A DNA stretch of 64,000 bases. Source: an uncultured Alteromonadaceae bacterium (GTDB lineage Bacteria; Pseudomonadota; Gammaproteobacteria; Enterobacterales; Alteromonadaceae). Below are positions 52,983 to 63,087 of the stretch, one piece after another. A program made the position numbers and the translations under genes. Each line of letters begins with the position of its first letter. Position 1 is the first letter of the stretch. The stretch covers positions 248,001-312,000 of the forward strand of contig CANMXU010000002.1 of NCBI GenBank assembly GCA_947501935.1. Reading direction: 5' to 3'. The notes under the pieces were generated by a model. It was not told the origin of the DNA. It did no database searches and saw only the letters and a program-made list of their open reading frames with translations.

Positions 52983-55028
52983 ATGAGCAACCCGCTATTA
53001 AGTTCGTTTACCTTACCGCCATTTTCACAAATAAAACCAGAGCATGTTAAACCTGCTGTTGAACATGCTATTGCTGACTGTAAAAAAGTAATCGAGCAAG
53101 TATTAACTGAAAATCAGCAGTTTACTTGGCAAAACTTAGTAGAGCCTATTGATGTGATTGACGATGTTTTGTCAAAGCTATGGTCGCCTGTTTCGCATAT
53201 GAACTCAGTAATCAGCAGTGACGAATTGCGTGATGCTTACGAGTCTTGCTTACCACTACTTTCTGAATACGGCACTTTTGTTGGCCAACACCAAGGCTTG
53301 TTTGACGCTTATACTCAACTGGCCAATAGCGACGAATATAACAAACTAGATACCGCGCAAAAGAAAGTAATTGATAACGCACTGCGCGATTTTAAATTAA
53401 GTGGCATTGCTTTAAATGACGACGACAAAAAACGTTATGGCGAAATTGTTACTCGCCTTTCTGAATTAAGCTCTACCTTTGGCAATAATACCCTTGATGC
53501 TACCCAAGCCTTTAACGTTAACATTTTAGATGAAGCCGAATTGGCTGGCCTGCCAGCAAGTGCCAAAGAAGCGGCGCAAGCTTTAGCAAGCGCTGAAGAA
53601 AAACAAGGCTATTTATTTACCCTTGATATTCCAAGTTACTTGCCGGTGATGATGTATTGCGACAACCGTGACTTACGTGAAAAACTATATGGCGCATTTG
53701 TTACCCGCGCCTCTGAACAAGGTCCTAATGGCGGTGAATTTGATAACAGCCCAATTATGGACGAGTTATTAAAACTGCGTCATGAATTAGCGCAGCTGCT
53801 GGGTTTTGACAACTTTGCCGCGAAATCCCTCGCTACTAAAATGGCCAATAATATTGATGAAGTATTAGGCTTTTTAGAAAACCTAGCAGTGAAATCAAAA
53901 GCACAAGGCGAGCAAGACTTTAACGAGTTAAGCCAATTTGCTGCCGACGAATTTAACCAAAGCGATTTACAAGCTTGGGATCTAGCCTATTACAGCGAAA
54001 AATTAAAGCAAAGCCGCTACGCCATTTCAGACGAAGAACTTCGCCCGTATTTTCCTGAAGATAAAGTCGTTACAGGTTTATTTGAAGTAGTGCACCGCTT
54101 ATTTGGCTTAACCATTAAACCGCGCACCGACGTAGAAACATGGCATAAAGACGTTACTTTTTACGATGTATTTGACGCCAACAACCAACAACGTGGTAGC
54201 TTTTATTTTGACTTATATGCCCGTGCGAAAAAACGCGGTGGCGCCTGGATGGACGACTGCGTAGGCCGTCACAAATTAAGCAACGGTGAACTACAATTAC
54301 CAGTGGCGTATTTAACCTGTAACTTTAATGGCCCAGTAGGCGATAAACCAGCGCTATTTACTCACGATGAAGTAGTAACCTTATTCCACGAATTTGGCCA
54401 TGGCATTCACCACATGCTTACACAAATTAACGCCAGCAGTGTATCGGGTATTAATGGTGTACCTTGGGATGCAGTAGAATTACCAAGTCAATTTTTAGAA
54501 AACTGGTGTTGGCAGCCAGAGGCACTTGCCTTTATTTCAAGTCATTTTGAAACCGGTGAAACACTACCACAAGCTATGCTTGATAAAATGCTCGCCGCGA
54601 AAAACTTCCAATCGGCAATGCAAATGTTACGTCAAATTGAATTCAGCTTATTTGACTTTAAAATGCATGCTCAATATACCCCAGAAGTTTCAGCCAATTA
54701 CATTCAAGATGTACTTGATAATGTTCGCGAGCAATATGCTGTAGTTAAAGCGCCAGCATTTAATCGCTTTCAACATGGTTTTGGTCATATTTTTGGTGGC
54801 GGTTATGCTGCAGGTTATTACAGCTACAAATGGGCAGAAGTGCTTTCGGCTGATGCCTTTTCACGTTTTGAAGAAGAAGGTATTTTTAATAAAACCACAG
54901 GTAACGACTTCTTAACCAACATTTTAGAAAAAGGCGGTTCACAAGAACCAAGCGAACTGTTTAAAGCTTACCGAGGCCGCGAACCAAGCATTGACGCCCT
55001 ACTTCGTCATAACGGTATCAATAGTTAA
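52983..55028 (+). CDS. prlC: Oligopeptidase A (M3 metallopeptidase)
   Basis: 681 aa from the ATG at 52983 (E. coli PrlC 680); an upstream in-frame extension of 28 residues is unlikely. It opens NPLLSSFTLPPFSQIKPEHV, the family start. The zinc motif HEFGHGIHH is near residue 469, with the third ligand in the following NWCWQPEAL segment (E). GAWMDDCVGRH and FGHIFGGGYAAGYYSYKWAE are further family blocks. It degrades short peptides, including signal-peptide remains, in the cytosol. It is followed by a strong terminator. Confidence 0.96.
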   Translation: MSNPLLSSFTLPPFSQIKPEHVKPAVEHAIADCKKVIEQVLTENQQFTWQNLVEPIDVIDDVLSKLWSPVSHMNSVISSDELRDAYESCLPLLSEYGTFVGQHQGLFDAYTQLANSDEYNKLDTAQKKVIDNALRDFKLSGIALNDDDKKRYGEIVTRLSELSSTFGNNTLDATQAFNVNILDEAELAGLPASAKEAAQALASAEEKQGYLFTLDIPSYLPVMMYCDNRDLREKLYGAFVTRASEQGPNGGEFDNSPIMDELLKLRHELAQLLGFDNFAAKSLATKMANNIDEVLGFLENLAVKSKAQGEQDFNELSQFAADEFNQSDLQAWDLAYYSEKLKQSRYAISDEELRPYFPEDKVVTGLFEVVHRLFGLTIKPRTDVETWHKDVTFYDVFDANNQQRGSFYFDLYARAKKRGGAWMDDCVGRHKLSNGELQLPVAYLTCNFNGPVGDKPALFTHDEVVTLFHEFGHGIHHMLTQINASSVSGINGVPWDAVELPSQFLENWCWQPEALAFISSHFETGETLPQAMLDKMLAAKNFQSAMQMLRQIEFSLFDFKMHAQYTPEVSANYIQDVLDNVREQYAVVKAPAFNRFQHGFGHIFGGGYAAGYYSYKWAEVLSADAFSRFEEEGIFNKTTGNDFLTNILEKGGSQEPSELFKAYRGREPSIDALLRHNGINS

Positions 55029-55055
55029 TATTTACCCCATTTAACCTTACATATT

Positions 55056-55090
55056 CAGCACAAACTACGCGTTAGTTTGTGCTGTTTTTT
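55056..55090 (+). terminator. Terminator of prlC
   Basis: Perfect 12-bp stem CAGCACAAACTA/TAGTTTGTGCTG, 5-base loop, then TTTTTT. Confidence 0.95.
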
Positions 55091-55224
55091 CTGCTTATTC
55101 TATCTTGCTACTTTTACATAACCTTGACACACAATTGTTAACAGCAACGGTGGTTTATTACACAACTTAAGCACTTCCGCTCAGCTAAGATCACATGCTG
55201 TTTTTCATGTTATCTGGTTGAATT

Positions 55225-55911
55225 ATGCGTTATTTATTGCCATTACTTTTATTACTTTCACCACTGTCATTATCAGCTAAACAACCGGAAACTGAAAAAC
55301 TTGCCGACGACCCAACAAAAGTTATTACGCGTATTGGCGCTGGCTATAACAACACCTTAAAATTCAATGGTTCATTAGCCTTTGGTGAAAAGCACAAAAT
55401 TAGCACAAATTTTAATACCGACTTAAGTGAATGGCGCGTAGGCGGGTCGGCTTTATTTGATGTTGGCATTGTTAACTTTAACCTAAGCCGCAATGAATAT
55501 GACGATGGCGGCACAAAAAACAACTACTCTGTTGGTACATTTATGCCCATTGATGCATTCGATACTGGTGAATGGTTAGTCTTTGGTATGGCGGGGGTAA
55601 ACTATAACCAAGGCGAAACCACGCAAGAGCAAGAACACTTCACCCCGTATCAAGAAGAAATAATGCATCAAAGCACCAACTATGGCGGTTACCTTGGCAC
55701 TTTGCTATTACGCCCAATAACCGAACGCTGGACATTCAAAGCCTTTGGCGGCCTAGGTAGAGGTTCAAACGACTATGAAAATTATTGGCTCGGTGCAGGA
55801 ATGAGCTACAAAATGCCAAAGCAACAAACCATTAACGTGTCTTACATTACCTCTGAAGACAGTTTTGGCAGCCAGAGTCGCTTAGGTGTTAACTACACTT
55901 TAGAGTTTTAA
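55225..55911 (+). CDS. Outer membrane beta-barrel protein, paralog 1
   Basis: 228 aa with a signal peptide (LLPLLLLLSPLSLSAK). The mature part opens DDPTKVITRIGAGYNNTLKF and continues in alternating strands (WRVGGSALFDVGIVNFNLSR, YDDGGTKNNYSVGTFMP), ending LGVNYTLEF with a terminal Phe, as in outer membrane barrels. No known family name comes to mind. A second copy (56108) follows 196 bases later with the same blocks in the same order, so this is a tandem duplication. Function unknown. Confidence 0.75.
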   Translation: MRYLLPLLLLLSPLSLSAKQPETEKLADDPTKVITRIGAGYNNTLKFNGSLAFGEKHKISTNFNTDLSEWRVGGSALFDVGIVNFNLSRNEYDDGGTKNNYSVGTFMPIDAFDTGEWLVFGMAGVNYNQGETTQEQEHFTPYQEEIMHQSTNYGGYLGTLLLRPITERWTFKAFGGLGRGSNDYENYWLGAGMSYKMPKQQTINVSYITSEDSFGSQSRLGVNYTLEF

Positions 55912-56107
55912 TCGCCAACTAAGCATTATAATGAATCTCTATGAGATTTATATTGGCGCAAATCAACAACGTTATTCCATGGTGAAGCTTAGCTTTACCT
56001 TCAATTATATCAGTCATATATATTTACATTTATGATTTTATTCTTAACCACGTCTTAACCCAGCAGTGGGTTATACTAGCGTTAAGTTAACTCGAAGAGA
56101 AACGTCC

Positions 56108-56809
56108 ATGAAAAAAGTAATCATCTCTGCTTTATTGCTTGCTAGCACAAACTTTGCAGCTATCGCTTATGCTGAAGAAGAAAAAGAAAAACATCAAGAA
56201 GATCCAACCAAAGTTATCACTAAAATAGGCCTTGGTTATACCGATGAATTAACCCTCTCTGGTTCACTTGCGTTAGACGAAGCACGTAAACTTAATGTTA
56301 GAACCAATACAGATGCTAGTGAATGGCGTATGGGTGGTTCATGGTTATTTGATTTTGGTATTATGAACTTTTCACTAAGTCGTTCAGAATATGACGACGG
56401 CGGCCACAAAAATAGTTACTCAGTTGGTACTTATTTACCGCTTAGCAAGCTTGGCGTTGACACCGGAGAATGGATGATTTTCCCTATGGCCGGCATTAGC
56501 CATAACAAAGGTGAAACACCTGAAGACCAAGAAGCCTCGCTTGTAGATAGTGTAGTTATGGTGCAAACTGCCAGCAATGGCGGTTATATTGGCGGCTTCG
56601 CACTACGCCCTTTAACTGATAAGTGGACATTTATGACCTTCGGCGGCGTAGGCAAAGGTTCTGGTGGCTATAGCAATTCTTGGGCTGGTGGCGGCTTAAG
56701 TTACACCATAAATAAACATCACTCGATGAATGTTTTCGGCTTCATGTCAGACGACAGTTACGGTAGTGATAGCAAGTTAGGCATTAACTACACATATGAA
56801 TTTAAATAA
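56108..56809 (+). CDS. Outer membrane beta-barrel protein, paralog 2
   Basis: 233 aa from the ATG at 56108, which starts the signal peptide (VIISALLLASTNFAAIAYA); an upstream frame extension is unlikely. It opens EDPTKVITKIGLGYTDEL and has WRMGGSWLFDFGIMNFSLSR and YDDGGHKNSYSVGTYLP, matching paralog 1 almost block for block, and ends [10 protein letters not shown]. The last residue after Phe is a small departure from the usual terminal aromatic. Its 3' end overlaps the next gene by 14 bases. Function unknown. Confidence 0.75.
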   Translation: MKKVIISALLLASTNFAAIAYAEEEKEKHQEDPTKVITKIGLGYTDELTLSGSLALDEARKLNVRTNTDASEWRMGGSWLFDFGIMNFSLSRSEYDDGGHKNSYSVGTYLPLSKLGVDTGEWMIFPMAGISHNKGETPEDQEASLVDSVVMVQTASNGGYIGGFALRPLTDKWTFMTFGGVGKGSGGYSNSWAGGGLSYTINKHHSMNVFGFMSDDSYGSDSKLGINYTYEFK

Positions 56810-57506
56810 ACTTGAAAATATAGACAGTATTATCAATCGCGCCGCTGAGCGTAAAGGCGGCGAAGCAGCACTTATGTTACTACTAGGAGATGATAATGAT
56901 CATCTCCTGAACCAACTTTCTGATGACCGACTACTGTCGGCCTTCACCAAAAAGGTTTTTCAATCTGGGTTTGTTTGGCGCGTTGTTGAAAACAAATGGC
57001 CAAATTTTGAAGAGAATTTCTTTAATTTTAATATTGAAAAAATATTAATGATGCCCGAAGAAATGCTTGAACGTAAAGCGGCCAATCCCAAAATTATTCG
57101 TAACTTTAACAAAGTAAAAACCATTAAAGCCAACGCACAAATGATTTTTGATGAACAGCAAAATGGTCACAGTTTTGCCGAATTTGTTGCCAACTGGCCA
57201 AGCGACAATATTATTGGTTTATGGGCTTATTTAAAAAAACACGGCCAACGTTTAGGCGGTAATACTGGCCCTTATGCGCTGCGCACTGTTGGTAAAGACA
57301 CCTTTTTGCTTAGCCGCGATATTGAAGCATACTTCCGCTCTCATGAAATTATTACCGGCGGTATTCAAACCAAAGGCAGCCTAAATGCCATTCAAGACTG
57401 TTTTAACCAATGGCAACAACAATGCGATCTATCGTTAAGCCAACTAAGCCGCTTAGTTGCTTTTGCCACTGGCGATAATCATATTCAGGTAGAAGTTAAT
57501 GAGTAA
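56796..57506 (+). CDS. DNA-3-methyladenine glycosylase I-like protein (divergent Tag)
   Basis: 236 aa of the helix-hairpin-helix Tag fold. Family blocks are [21 protein letters not shown] near residue 52, [21 protein letters not shown] near 96 and [10 protein letters not shown] near 130. E. coli Tag holds zinc with Cys4, His17, His175 and Cys179; the N-terminus here has no cysteine and the C-terminal pair is not visible, so the zinc snap seems lost. It may repair alkylated bases or have taken another role. It starts inside the end of the barrel gene and overlaps rsmJ by 8 bases, so the three are likely co-transcribed. Confidence 0.75.
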   Translation: MNLNKLENIDSIINRAAERKGGEAALMLLLGDDNDHLLNQLSDDRLLSAFTKKVFQSGFVWRVVENKWPNFEENFFNFNIEKILMMPEEMLERKAANPKIIRNFNKVKTIKANAQMIFDEQQNGHSFAEFVANWPSDNIIGLWAYLKKHGQRLGGNTGPYALRTVGKDTFLLSRDIEAYFRSHEIITGGIQTKGSLNAIQDCFNQWQQQCDLSLSQLSRLVAFATGDNHIQVEVNE

Positions 57507-58287
57507 TATTGCCGTTGCTTACGTAACCCAAACCGACGCTGACCAAGCTAAACGCATCGCCAACAAATGGAAGTTTGACTATATTGGCGATAAAAATGCG
57601 GCTGTTAATCACCCCGAGCTTGAATTTCTATTACAAGTAAATAACCAGTATTTAGAGTTAGCCAAGCTTGATGAGCCTAAACTTGGTGCAATCAGTGTTG
57701 ATTTTGTTGAAGGCGCAGTTGCTCATCGCCGCAAATTTGGCGGCGGACGTGGCCAAGACATTGCCAAAGCCATTGGCTTAAAACATGGTTTTACCCCACA
57801 CGTATTAGACGCCACCGCAGGTTTAGGTCGCGATGGTTTTGTTTTAGCCTCGCTTGGCTGTAAAGTCACCTTGATGGAACGCATGCCAGTAGTGGCAGCA
57901 TTATTAGCTGACGGCCTTGAACGAGCAGAGCTTAATAGTGATATTGGCGATATGATGAAAACACAAATGTCGCTCATTCATGCCTCGTCGATAGAGTCAA
58001 TGAATTTGGCACAGCAGCCTGACGTTATCTACCTTGACCCTATGTACCCGCATCGTGAAAAATCAGCAGCCGTGAAAAAAGAAATGCGCGTATTTCAAAG
58101 TTTAGTAGGTGAAGACCTAGACGCCGACAGTTTATTAGCGCCAGCACTGGAACTAGCTAAATACCGCGTGGTGGTTAAGCGCCCTTCTTATGCACCACCA
58201 CTTGATAATAAAAAACCGTCAACCAGCATTAAAATGAAGAAAAATCGTTTTGATGTTTATGTTAAGCAAGCTATTCCTAAAGGTTAA
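57499..58287 (+). CDS. rsmJ: 16S rRNA (guanine-1516-N2)-methyltransferase
   Basis: 262 aa, RsmJ/YhiQ family. SAM-binding motif I is [18 protein letters not shown] near residue 112, followed by [19 protein letters not shown] near 138. The family motif [20 protein letters not shown] is near 183, and [15 protein letters not shown] near 232. It methylates G1516 of 16S rRNA. It overlaps the Tag-like gene by 8 bases. Intact. Confidence 0.94.
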   Translation: MSNIAVAYVTQTDADQAKRIANKWKFDYIGDKNAAVNHPELEFLLQVNNQYLELAKLDEPKLGAISVDFVEGAVAHRRKFGGGRGQDIAKAIGLKHGFTPHVLDATAGLGRDGFVLASLGCKVTLMERMPVVAALLADGLERAELNSDIGDMMKTQMSLIHASSIESMNLAQQPDVIYLDPMYPHREKSAAVKKEMRVFQSLVGEDLDADSLLAPALELAKYRVVVKRPSYAPPLDNKKPSTSIKMKKNRFDVYVKQAIPKG

Positions 58288-58450
58288 GCACATATTTAAA
58301 TTGTATTGATTAATATAGCGCTCCCTGTGACAGTACTTTTCACCTTTTGTGGAGCGTCATTTTCACGTAATAAATCTGCCACAAAAACGTCACATTAAAG
58401 TAATACACTGCATCATACCAATTTGGTTATCGACTTTATCAAGGAGCGAA

Positions 58451-60412
58451 ATGGTGCGTGTATCGAGTTTTTCCAAATTGTCTGTAGTGGCTATTAGTAC
58501 TTTTGCGCTTATATTTCTCACCGTTATGTACCAAGTGGCTAATACCTTATCTGAAAGTCAGCGCCGTTATGGTGAATATCAAAACTTAAAGTCGTTAACC
58601 ACAGTTAAGTTTTACCGTACTATTCTTAACTACCTTCAAAATGGCGATACCAATTATTTAACACAAGCCAAGCAGCAGCTTGATGTGATTGATCTCAGTG
58701 TAAAAAGCCTTGCCATAGGTGAAAGCAAAGTTGATATATTGGCGAAAACCCAGCAATTAAAAACTGACTTAATACAAAAGTATCGCGCTTTGGGCAAGCT
58801 CAGTGGCGACCCACTTGTTTTACTAAAAAACAGTGAACAAACTATTGCCGCGCTTATCGCCACCCTGCCCGTTTACATCAGTAAAACAACAGCGCTTAGT
58901 ATCAAGCAGCAGTTAAATTATTTGCAAAGCACCACAGAACTGGCGGGGTCTTTAAATTCATTAGTAAGTGCCAGGGAACAACTTTTCCAAAATAAACAAG
59001 CCGATAACACCTCAATAAATTCGGTGATTAAAGCCTTAACCAAGCAGGTTAAAACCTTACAAGGCTACCCATTACTTAATATTATCGAAACAAATACTGA
59101 CGACGAAGACGATTTATTATTTGACGACGAACTACTGAATGACGATGAAGCAGGAGCTGACTTAAGTGACGAGCTACTCGCCGAACTTAGCTCGATCGTA
59201 AACCGTTACCCATTAGAGCTTAGTCAAACCTTAGCCTTATCAGCACAGCGACGCCAAGGTTTAGCCGAGTTAAACCAACAAGTTGCCGCTATTGAGCAAT
59301 TAATCATTGCCGGTGAAAATCAACTTAGCGCAGCGCAAGACAAAATTTACCAACAACTCACTTGGGTAGTTAGCGCTTTATTGTTGTTTTTAGTGTTATT
59401 TTTAATCTCAAATTATTGGTTAATGCGCCGTATTGTGCTGTCGCCTTTACGTAAATTACGCGACAGTTTTGTGCAGTTAGTAGAACAAGGCCGCGTCGAA
59501 AATATTGTTGGTATTGCGCCAAAAACTGAGCTTGGTGAAATTTCCCTTAGCTTTAATAACATGGTGAATAACCTTGCTGAAGAAGACAAACAAAAAGCGA
59601 ATCAATTAACCTTAGTTGCCAACGCTATGCACACCATGGAAAATCAAGCCAATACGATTCTCAATTCGTCAAAAATTACCAGCGAACAATTACACGCCGT
59701 TGACGAAATTATGCAAGCACTTTCACAAGTAACCGAAACAGTGAATCATTTATCACATCAAGTGGTTAGTAACGCCACAGCGACCCAAACCTCGATGCAA
59801 AACAGCCAGCAACAAGTGGAACAAGTATTGGTTGCTAGCGAGTCAACCAACCATGCGGCCCAGTCTGGCAAAAATGCGATTACTGAATTAGGAAACTCGG
59901 TAGAAAGTGTTAGTTCAATTGTTGATGTGATCAGCGCGATTGCCGACCAAACCAACTTATTGGCACTTAACGCCGCAATTGAAGCCGCGCGCGCCGGTGA
60001 ACATGGCCGAGGGTTTTCAGTGGTCGCCGATGAAGTAAGACAACTGGCCTGTAAAACTCAAGACTCACTTAAACAAATTAGCCAACGCTTACAACAATTA
60101 CAGCTCGCCAGTAGCAGTATTAGCGAAACCATTACCGCGATAGAACATGCCTCTGCCGAGCAAAAAAATATTGCCGAGCAATTAAAAACAAATGCTGAAC
60201 AAGTTTCAACACAAGCACATGCTTCTGCGCAAGTATCGCAAGAAACCCTCAGCCATATAACCGAGCAACGACAATATTATTTGTCGTTTGAACAAGCCAT
60301 GGCGCAGGTTAACCAAGAAGTAGCACAAGCGAAAACTATCGCCAACAACATTTCCATAGATGTTAACAGCCAAGTAAGCGATATCAAACAAACCTTAAAG
60401 CTCGCTTGCTAG
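58451..60412 (+). CDS. Methyl-accepting chemotaxis protein
   Basis: 653 aa from the ATG at 58451, which has a perfect AAGGAG 4 bases upstream; the longer frame is rejected. TM1 lies at about 11-31 ([20 protein letters not shown]), a large helical periplasmic domain follows, TM2 lies at about 300-322 ([21 protein letters not shown]), then HAMP ([19 protein letters not shown]) and the signalling domain with the hairpin tip [21 protein letters not shown] and [12 protein letters not shown]. The periplasmic domain carries a very acidic stretch near residues 215-245 ([19 protein letters not shown]). It sends chemotactic signals to CheA; the ligand is unknown. Single gene. Confidence 0.93.
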   Translation: MVRVSSFSKLSVVAISTFALIFLTVMYQVANTLSESQRRYGEYQNLKSLTTVKFYRTILNYLQNGDTNYLTQAKQQLDVIDLSVKSLAIGESKVDILAKTQQLKTDLIQKYRALGKLSGDPLVLLKNSEQTIAALIATLPVYISKTTALSIKQQLNYLQSTTELAGSLNSLVSAREQLFQNKQADNTSINSVIKALTKQVKTLQGYPLLNIIETNTDDEDDLLFDDELLNDDEAGADLSDELLAELSSIVNRYPLELSQTLALSAQRRQGLAELNQQVAAIEQLIIAGENQLSAAQDKIYQQLTWVVSALLLFLVLFLISNYWLMRRIVLSPLRKLRDSFVQLVEQGRVENIVGIAPKTELGEISLSFNNMVNNLAEEDKQKANQLTLVANAMHTMENQANTILNSSKITSEQLHAVDEIMQALSQVTETVNHLSHQVVSNATATQTSMQNSQQQVEQVLVASESTNHAAQSGKNAITELGNSVESVSSIVDVISAIADQTNLLALNAAIEAARAGEHGRGFSVVADEVRQLACKTQDSLKQISQRLQQLQLASSSISETITAIEHASAEQKNIAEQLKTNAEQVSTQAHASAQVSQETLSHITEQRQYYLSFEQAMAQVNQEVAQAKTIANNISIDVNSQVSDIKQTLKLAC

Positions 60413-60492
60413 TAACGACCCTAAGCAATAAAAACCTGCCAATTTTGCCAAGCTAATCTACAATATAAACATGGTTCGCTTGAGTAAATGTT

Positions 60493-60648
60493 ATGGCAAA
60501 AGCACTCTGTAAGTGGAAGAAAAAAGATATTGAACGTAGCATTCACGAGCTTATTCATATTGTTGACCACCCGCGCTTTATCTGCAAAGACTGCGCCCGA
60601 GCAGCCCACGATAAAGGCTTTTTATGCAAGCCGATTAAATTAAAATAA
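60493..60648 (+). CDS. Small conserved-type Cys protein, 51 aa
   Basis: ATG at 60493 gives 51 codons: a Lys-rich start (AKALCKWKKKDIERSIHELI), then FICKDCARAAHDKGFLCKPIKLK. Four cysteines, two in a CxxC pair (31 and 34), look like a small metal-binding or ribbon protein. I recall similar short proteins in Shewanella and vibrios, but cannot check. The base composition and lack of alternative frames favour a real gene. It is between the chemoreceptor and ferritin genes on the same strand. Function unknown. Confidence 0.75.
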   Translation: MAKALCKWKKKDIERSIHELIHIVDHPRFICKDCARAAHDKGFLCKPIKLK

Positions 60649-60777
60649 TTCTGCTGATTACCCTAACGGTTCGCATTGTTATTTATCTGATAAAATCGCG
60701 GAATTACCTTGCTACTACTTGAACATTTGCCATGGTCAGTGCACACTTCTCCTATGCTAGCTAATTAGGAAAACCCC

Positions 60778-61308
60778 ATGCTTAAACCTGAAATGGTCGT
60801 TCAATTAAATAACCAAATTAACCTCGAATTTTACTCTTCTAACCTTTACCTACAAATGAGCGCTTGGTGTGGTGAACAGGGCTTTGAAGGCGCGGCAGAA
60901 TTTATGCGCAAACACGCCTTAGAAGAAATGGATCACATGACCCGCCTATTCACTTATGTAAGCGAAACGGGTGCTTTACCTATTTTAGGTGCTATTGATG
61001 CGCCGCCACACGAATTTACTTCGCTGGCTGATGTTTTTGAAAAAACCTACGAACACGAATGTTTGATCACCGAGCAAATTAACAGCTTGGCTCATCAAGC
61101 CTTTACCAACCAAGACTATTCAACCTTCAACTTTTTGCAATGGTATGTAGCTGAACAACACGAAGAAGAAACCCTATTCAAAGGCGTATTAGACAAAATT
61201 AACTTGGTTGGTCACGACGGCCACGCACTATTTTTTGTTGATAAAGACCTAGCAGAAATGGCTAAAAATGGCCCAAGCGCCAGCATTATGACTGATACGC
61301 CAGCTTAA
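60778..61308 (+). CDS. ftnA: Ferritin (FtnA type)
   Basis: 176 aa. It has a four-helix-bundle ferritin pattern: [21 protein letters not shown], then [19 protein letters not shown] (E and H of the ferroxidase centre), [17 protein letters not shown] and [22 protein letters not shown]. It stores iron in a 24-mer. It is followed after 2 bases by the YhiN-type gene, which starts with GTG, so the two are probably co-transcribed. Confidence 0.94.
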   Translation: MLKPEMVVQLNNQINLEFYSSNLYLQMSAWCGEQGFEGAAEFMRKHALEEMDHMTRLFTYVSETGALPILGAIDAPPHEFTSLADVFEKTYEHECLITEQINSLAHQAFTNQDYSTFNFLQWYVAEQHEEETLFKGVLDKINLVGHDGHALFFVDKDLAEMAKNGPSASIMTDTPA

Positions 61309-61310
61309 TT

Positions 61311-62501
61311 GTGTCAATCATAACTAAAGATGTGCTAGTCATTGGGGCTGGCGCAGCCGGATTAATGTGCGCGGCAACCGCAGGTTATCGTGGTTTAAGC
61401 GTTGCTGTAGTTGATATGGGCAAAAAAGCTGGCCGTAAAATATTAATCAGCGGTGGCGGAAGGTGTAATTTCACCAACGAAAATGCCCAACCTGAAAACT
61501 ACCTTTGTCAAAATCCACACTTTGTAAAATCAGCCCTTAGCCGATATTCAGCTCAAGACTTTATCGAACTTGTTGACAGACATGGGCTAAATTACCATCA
61601 CAAAACCTTAGGTCAGTTATTTTGCGATGACAGCGCCCAAGACATTGTTGATATTTTGATGACCGAATGTGAATGGGCCGGTGTAGAAGTTAAACTGCGA
61701 AACGAAGTACTGAGCGTAACAAAAAATGATAATGGCTATTTAGTTACCACTACCGAAGCCACCTACCAATGTAACTCGTTAGTTGTCGCCTCTGGTGGCT
61801 TAACTATGCCAAAACTTGGCGCCAGCCCAATCGGCTATAAAATTGCTGAGCAATTTGGTTTAAAGCTATTACCAACAACAGCAGCTTTGGTACCATTTAC
61901 CTTGCACGATCACGACAAGCAGCGCTTTGACGGTTTATCAGGCATTAGCATCGCGACAGAAGTAAGCAGCGAAAACGGCACTAGCTTTAAAGAAAATATT
62001 CTCTTTACCCATCGAGGATTATCGGGCCCAGCCATTTTGCAAATATCGTCTTTCTGGCAAGCAGGACAAGCGATCACCATTAACTTACTGCCCGAACAGA
62101 ACGTACACGACACCATAAACTTGTGGCGTGCACAGCAAGCACAAAAATCACTGAAAAATTTACTCGCAACCGTTTTACCAAAACGCTTTATTGATGTTTT
62201 AGTTGACGAAAAAGTTATCCCCGAAAAAGCAGTGAACCAACTCAGCCACAGTGAAATAGATGCGCTCAGTGACTATTTACACCACTGGCAAATAAAACCT
62301 AATGGTACCGAAGGCTATAGAACCGCCGAAGTCACTTTAGGCGGCGTTGATACCGACGAGTTATCGTCAAAAACCTTCGAAAGCAAACAAGCCAAAGGCC
62401 TATATTTTATCGGCGAAGTAATTGACGTAACGGGCTGGTTAGGAGGCTATAATTTCCAGTTTGCGTGGAGTTCAGGCGTAGCCTGTGGTTTGGCGGTTTA
62501 A
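61311..62501 (+). CDS. HI0933/YhiN-family flavoprotein
   Basis: 396 aa. It has an FAD Rossmann start VLVIGAGAAGLMCAATAGYRG, then AGRKILISGGGRCNFTNENA, FTHRGLSGPAILQISSFW near 232, TAEVTLGGVDTDELSSKTFE near 345 and GLYFIGEVIDVTGWLGGYNFQFAWSSG near 367, all characteristic of the BaiN/YhiN group. The reaction in most of these proteins is unknown; an FAD-dependent redox role in the cytosol is likely. The start is GTG, directly after the ferritin stop. It is the last core gene before the cassette region. Confidence 0.88.
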   Translation: MSIITKDVLVIGAGAAGLMCAATAGYRGLSVAVVDMGKKAGRKILISGGGRCNFTNENAQPENYLCQNPHFVKSALSRYSAQDFIELVDRHGLNYHHKTLGQLFCDDSAQDIVDILMTECEWAGVEVKLRNEVLSVTKNDNGYLVTTTEATYQCNSLVVASGGLTMPKLGASPIGYKIAEQFGLKLLPTTAALVPFTLHDHDKQRFDGLSGISIATEVSSENGTSFKENILFTHRGLSGPAILQISSFWQAGQAITINLLPEQNVHDTINLWRAQQAQKSLKNLLATVLPKRFIDVLVDEKVIPEKAVNQLSHSEIDALSDYLHHWQIKPNGTEGYRTAEVTLGGVDTDELSSKTFESKQAKGLYFIGEVIDVTGWLGGYNFQFAWSSGVACGLAV

Positions 62502-62698
62502 TTCTATGTAACGACAATATAGTTTGTCCGTTACTCCTAAAGTTTGTCTTTAGTGGGGGAATATTGAGGTTTGCCCATAAGAGTTAGGTATTTTCTTCTA
62601 ATAGTATGAATAAAGTACATAACTTCAATGTTCACTATTGCCACTTTGAAGACATTAGCACTATTGGGTTAAAACTGAATTCAGATTAGTTTTTGTAT
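62502..62698. other. Gap between the core genes and the first attC
   Basis: Nearly 200 bases without an ORF. It contains a CTAAAG-TTTGT-CTTTAG hairpin near 62537 and a GTTAGGT at 62583, but no pairing arms of an attC around it. I see no integrase gene or attI here. Confidence 0.4.
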
Positions 62699-62798
62699 CG
62701 ATAACGCCGCAATAAGCGGCAAAAAATGGTTGGCTAAAATTAGCGAGGCACGAGCAAAAAGCCAACTGTTTTTTGTCCGTTTAATTGCCTTGTTATAT
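62699..62798 (+). repeat. Integron attC site 1
   Basis: About 100 bases. It opens with ATAACGCC and ends CTTGTTATAT. The arms CAAAAAATGGTTGGCT and AGCCAACTGTTTTTTG pair with two mismatches, and the outer GCAATAAGCGG pairs with TCCGTTTAATTGC. This is the folded imperfect-palindrome plan of attC sites. The crossover would be at G62792/TT. It precedes the parDE cassette. Confidence 0.75.
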
Positions 62799-62847
62799 TT
62801 TTTATACCATAATCCAATATATATTGGTACTTACGAGGTTTTACACT

Positions 62848-63087
62848 ATGGCTAAAAATACAAGCGTAACATTGGGCGATCATTTTGATCAATTTATAAA
62901 CCAACAACTTAACACTGGTCGTTATGGCTCAGCAAGTGAAATTGTTAGAGCGGGATTAAGAGCTTTAGAAGATCAAGAAGCTAAACTATTAAATTTACGC
63001 AATATGCTAATCCAAGGCGAACAAAGCGGCATTGCTGATTACAGTTATGACAGTTTATTAACTGAGCTAGATAAAGATAACCATTAA
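62848..63087 (+). CDS. parD: ParD-family antitoxin
   Basis: 79 aa from the ATG at 62848, with GAGG about 10 bases upstream; the longer frame reaches into the attC site and is rejected. Residues 1-50 are a ribbon-helix-helix domain (NTSVTLGDHFDQFINQQLNT, GRYGSASEIVRAGLRALEDQ), followed by a toxin-binding tail. It neutralises ParE and represses its own operon. It overlaps parE by 1 base (TAATG). It starts about 55 bases after the cassette boundary, as usual for a gene cassette. Confidence 0.9.
   Translation: MAKNTSVTLGDHFDQFINQQLNTGRYGSASEIVRAGLRALEDQEAKLLNLRNMLIQGEQSGIADYSYDSLLTELDKDNH

Noticed and set aside
58426-58432. GTTATCG, complement-like to the R'' of attC 1, as start of a 4-kb cassette
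   Set aside because: The interval holds core genes (chemoreceptor, ferritin, YhiN) and there is no attC at 58426; a chance 7-mer.
62583-62589. GTTAGGT as a further attC boundary upstream of attC 1
   Set aside because: No pairing arms of an attC surround it, and the R'' of attC 1 (CGATAAC) is not its complement.
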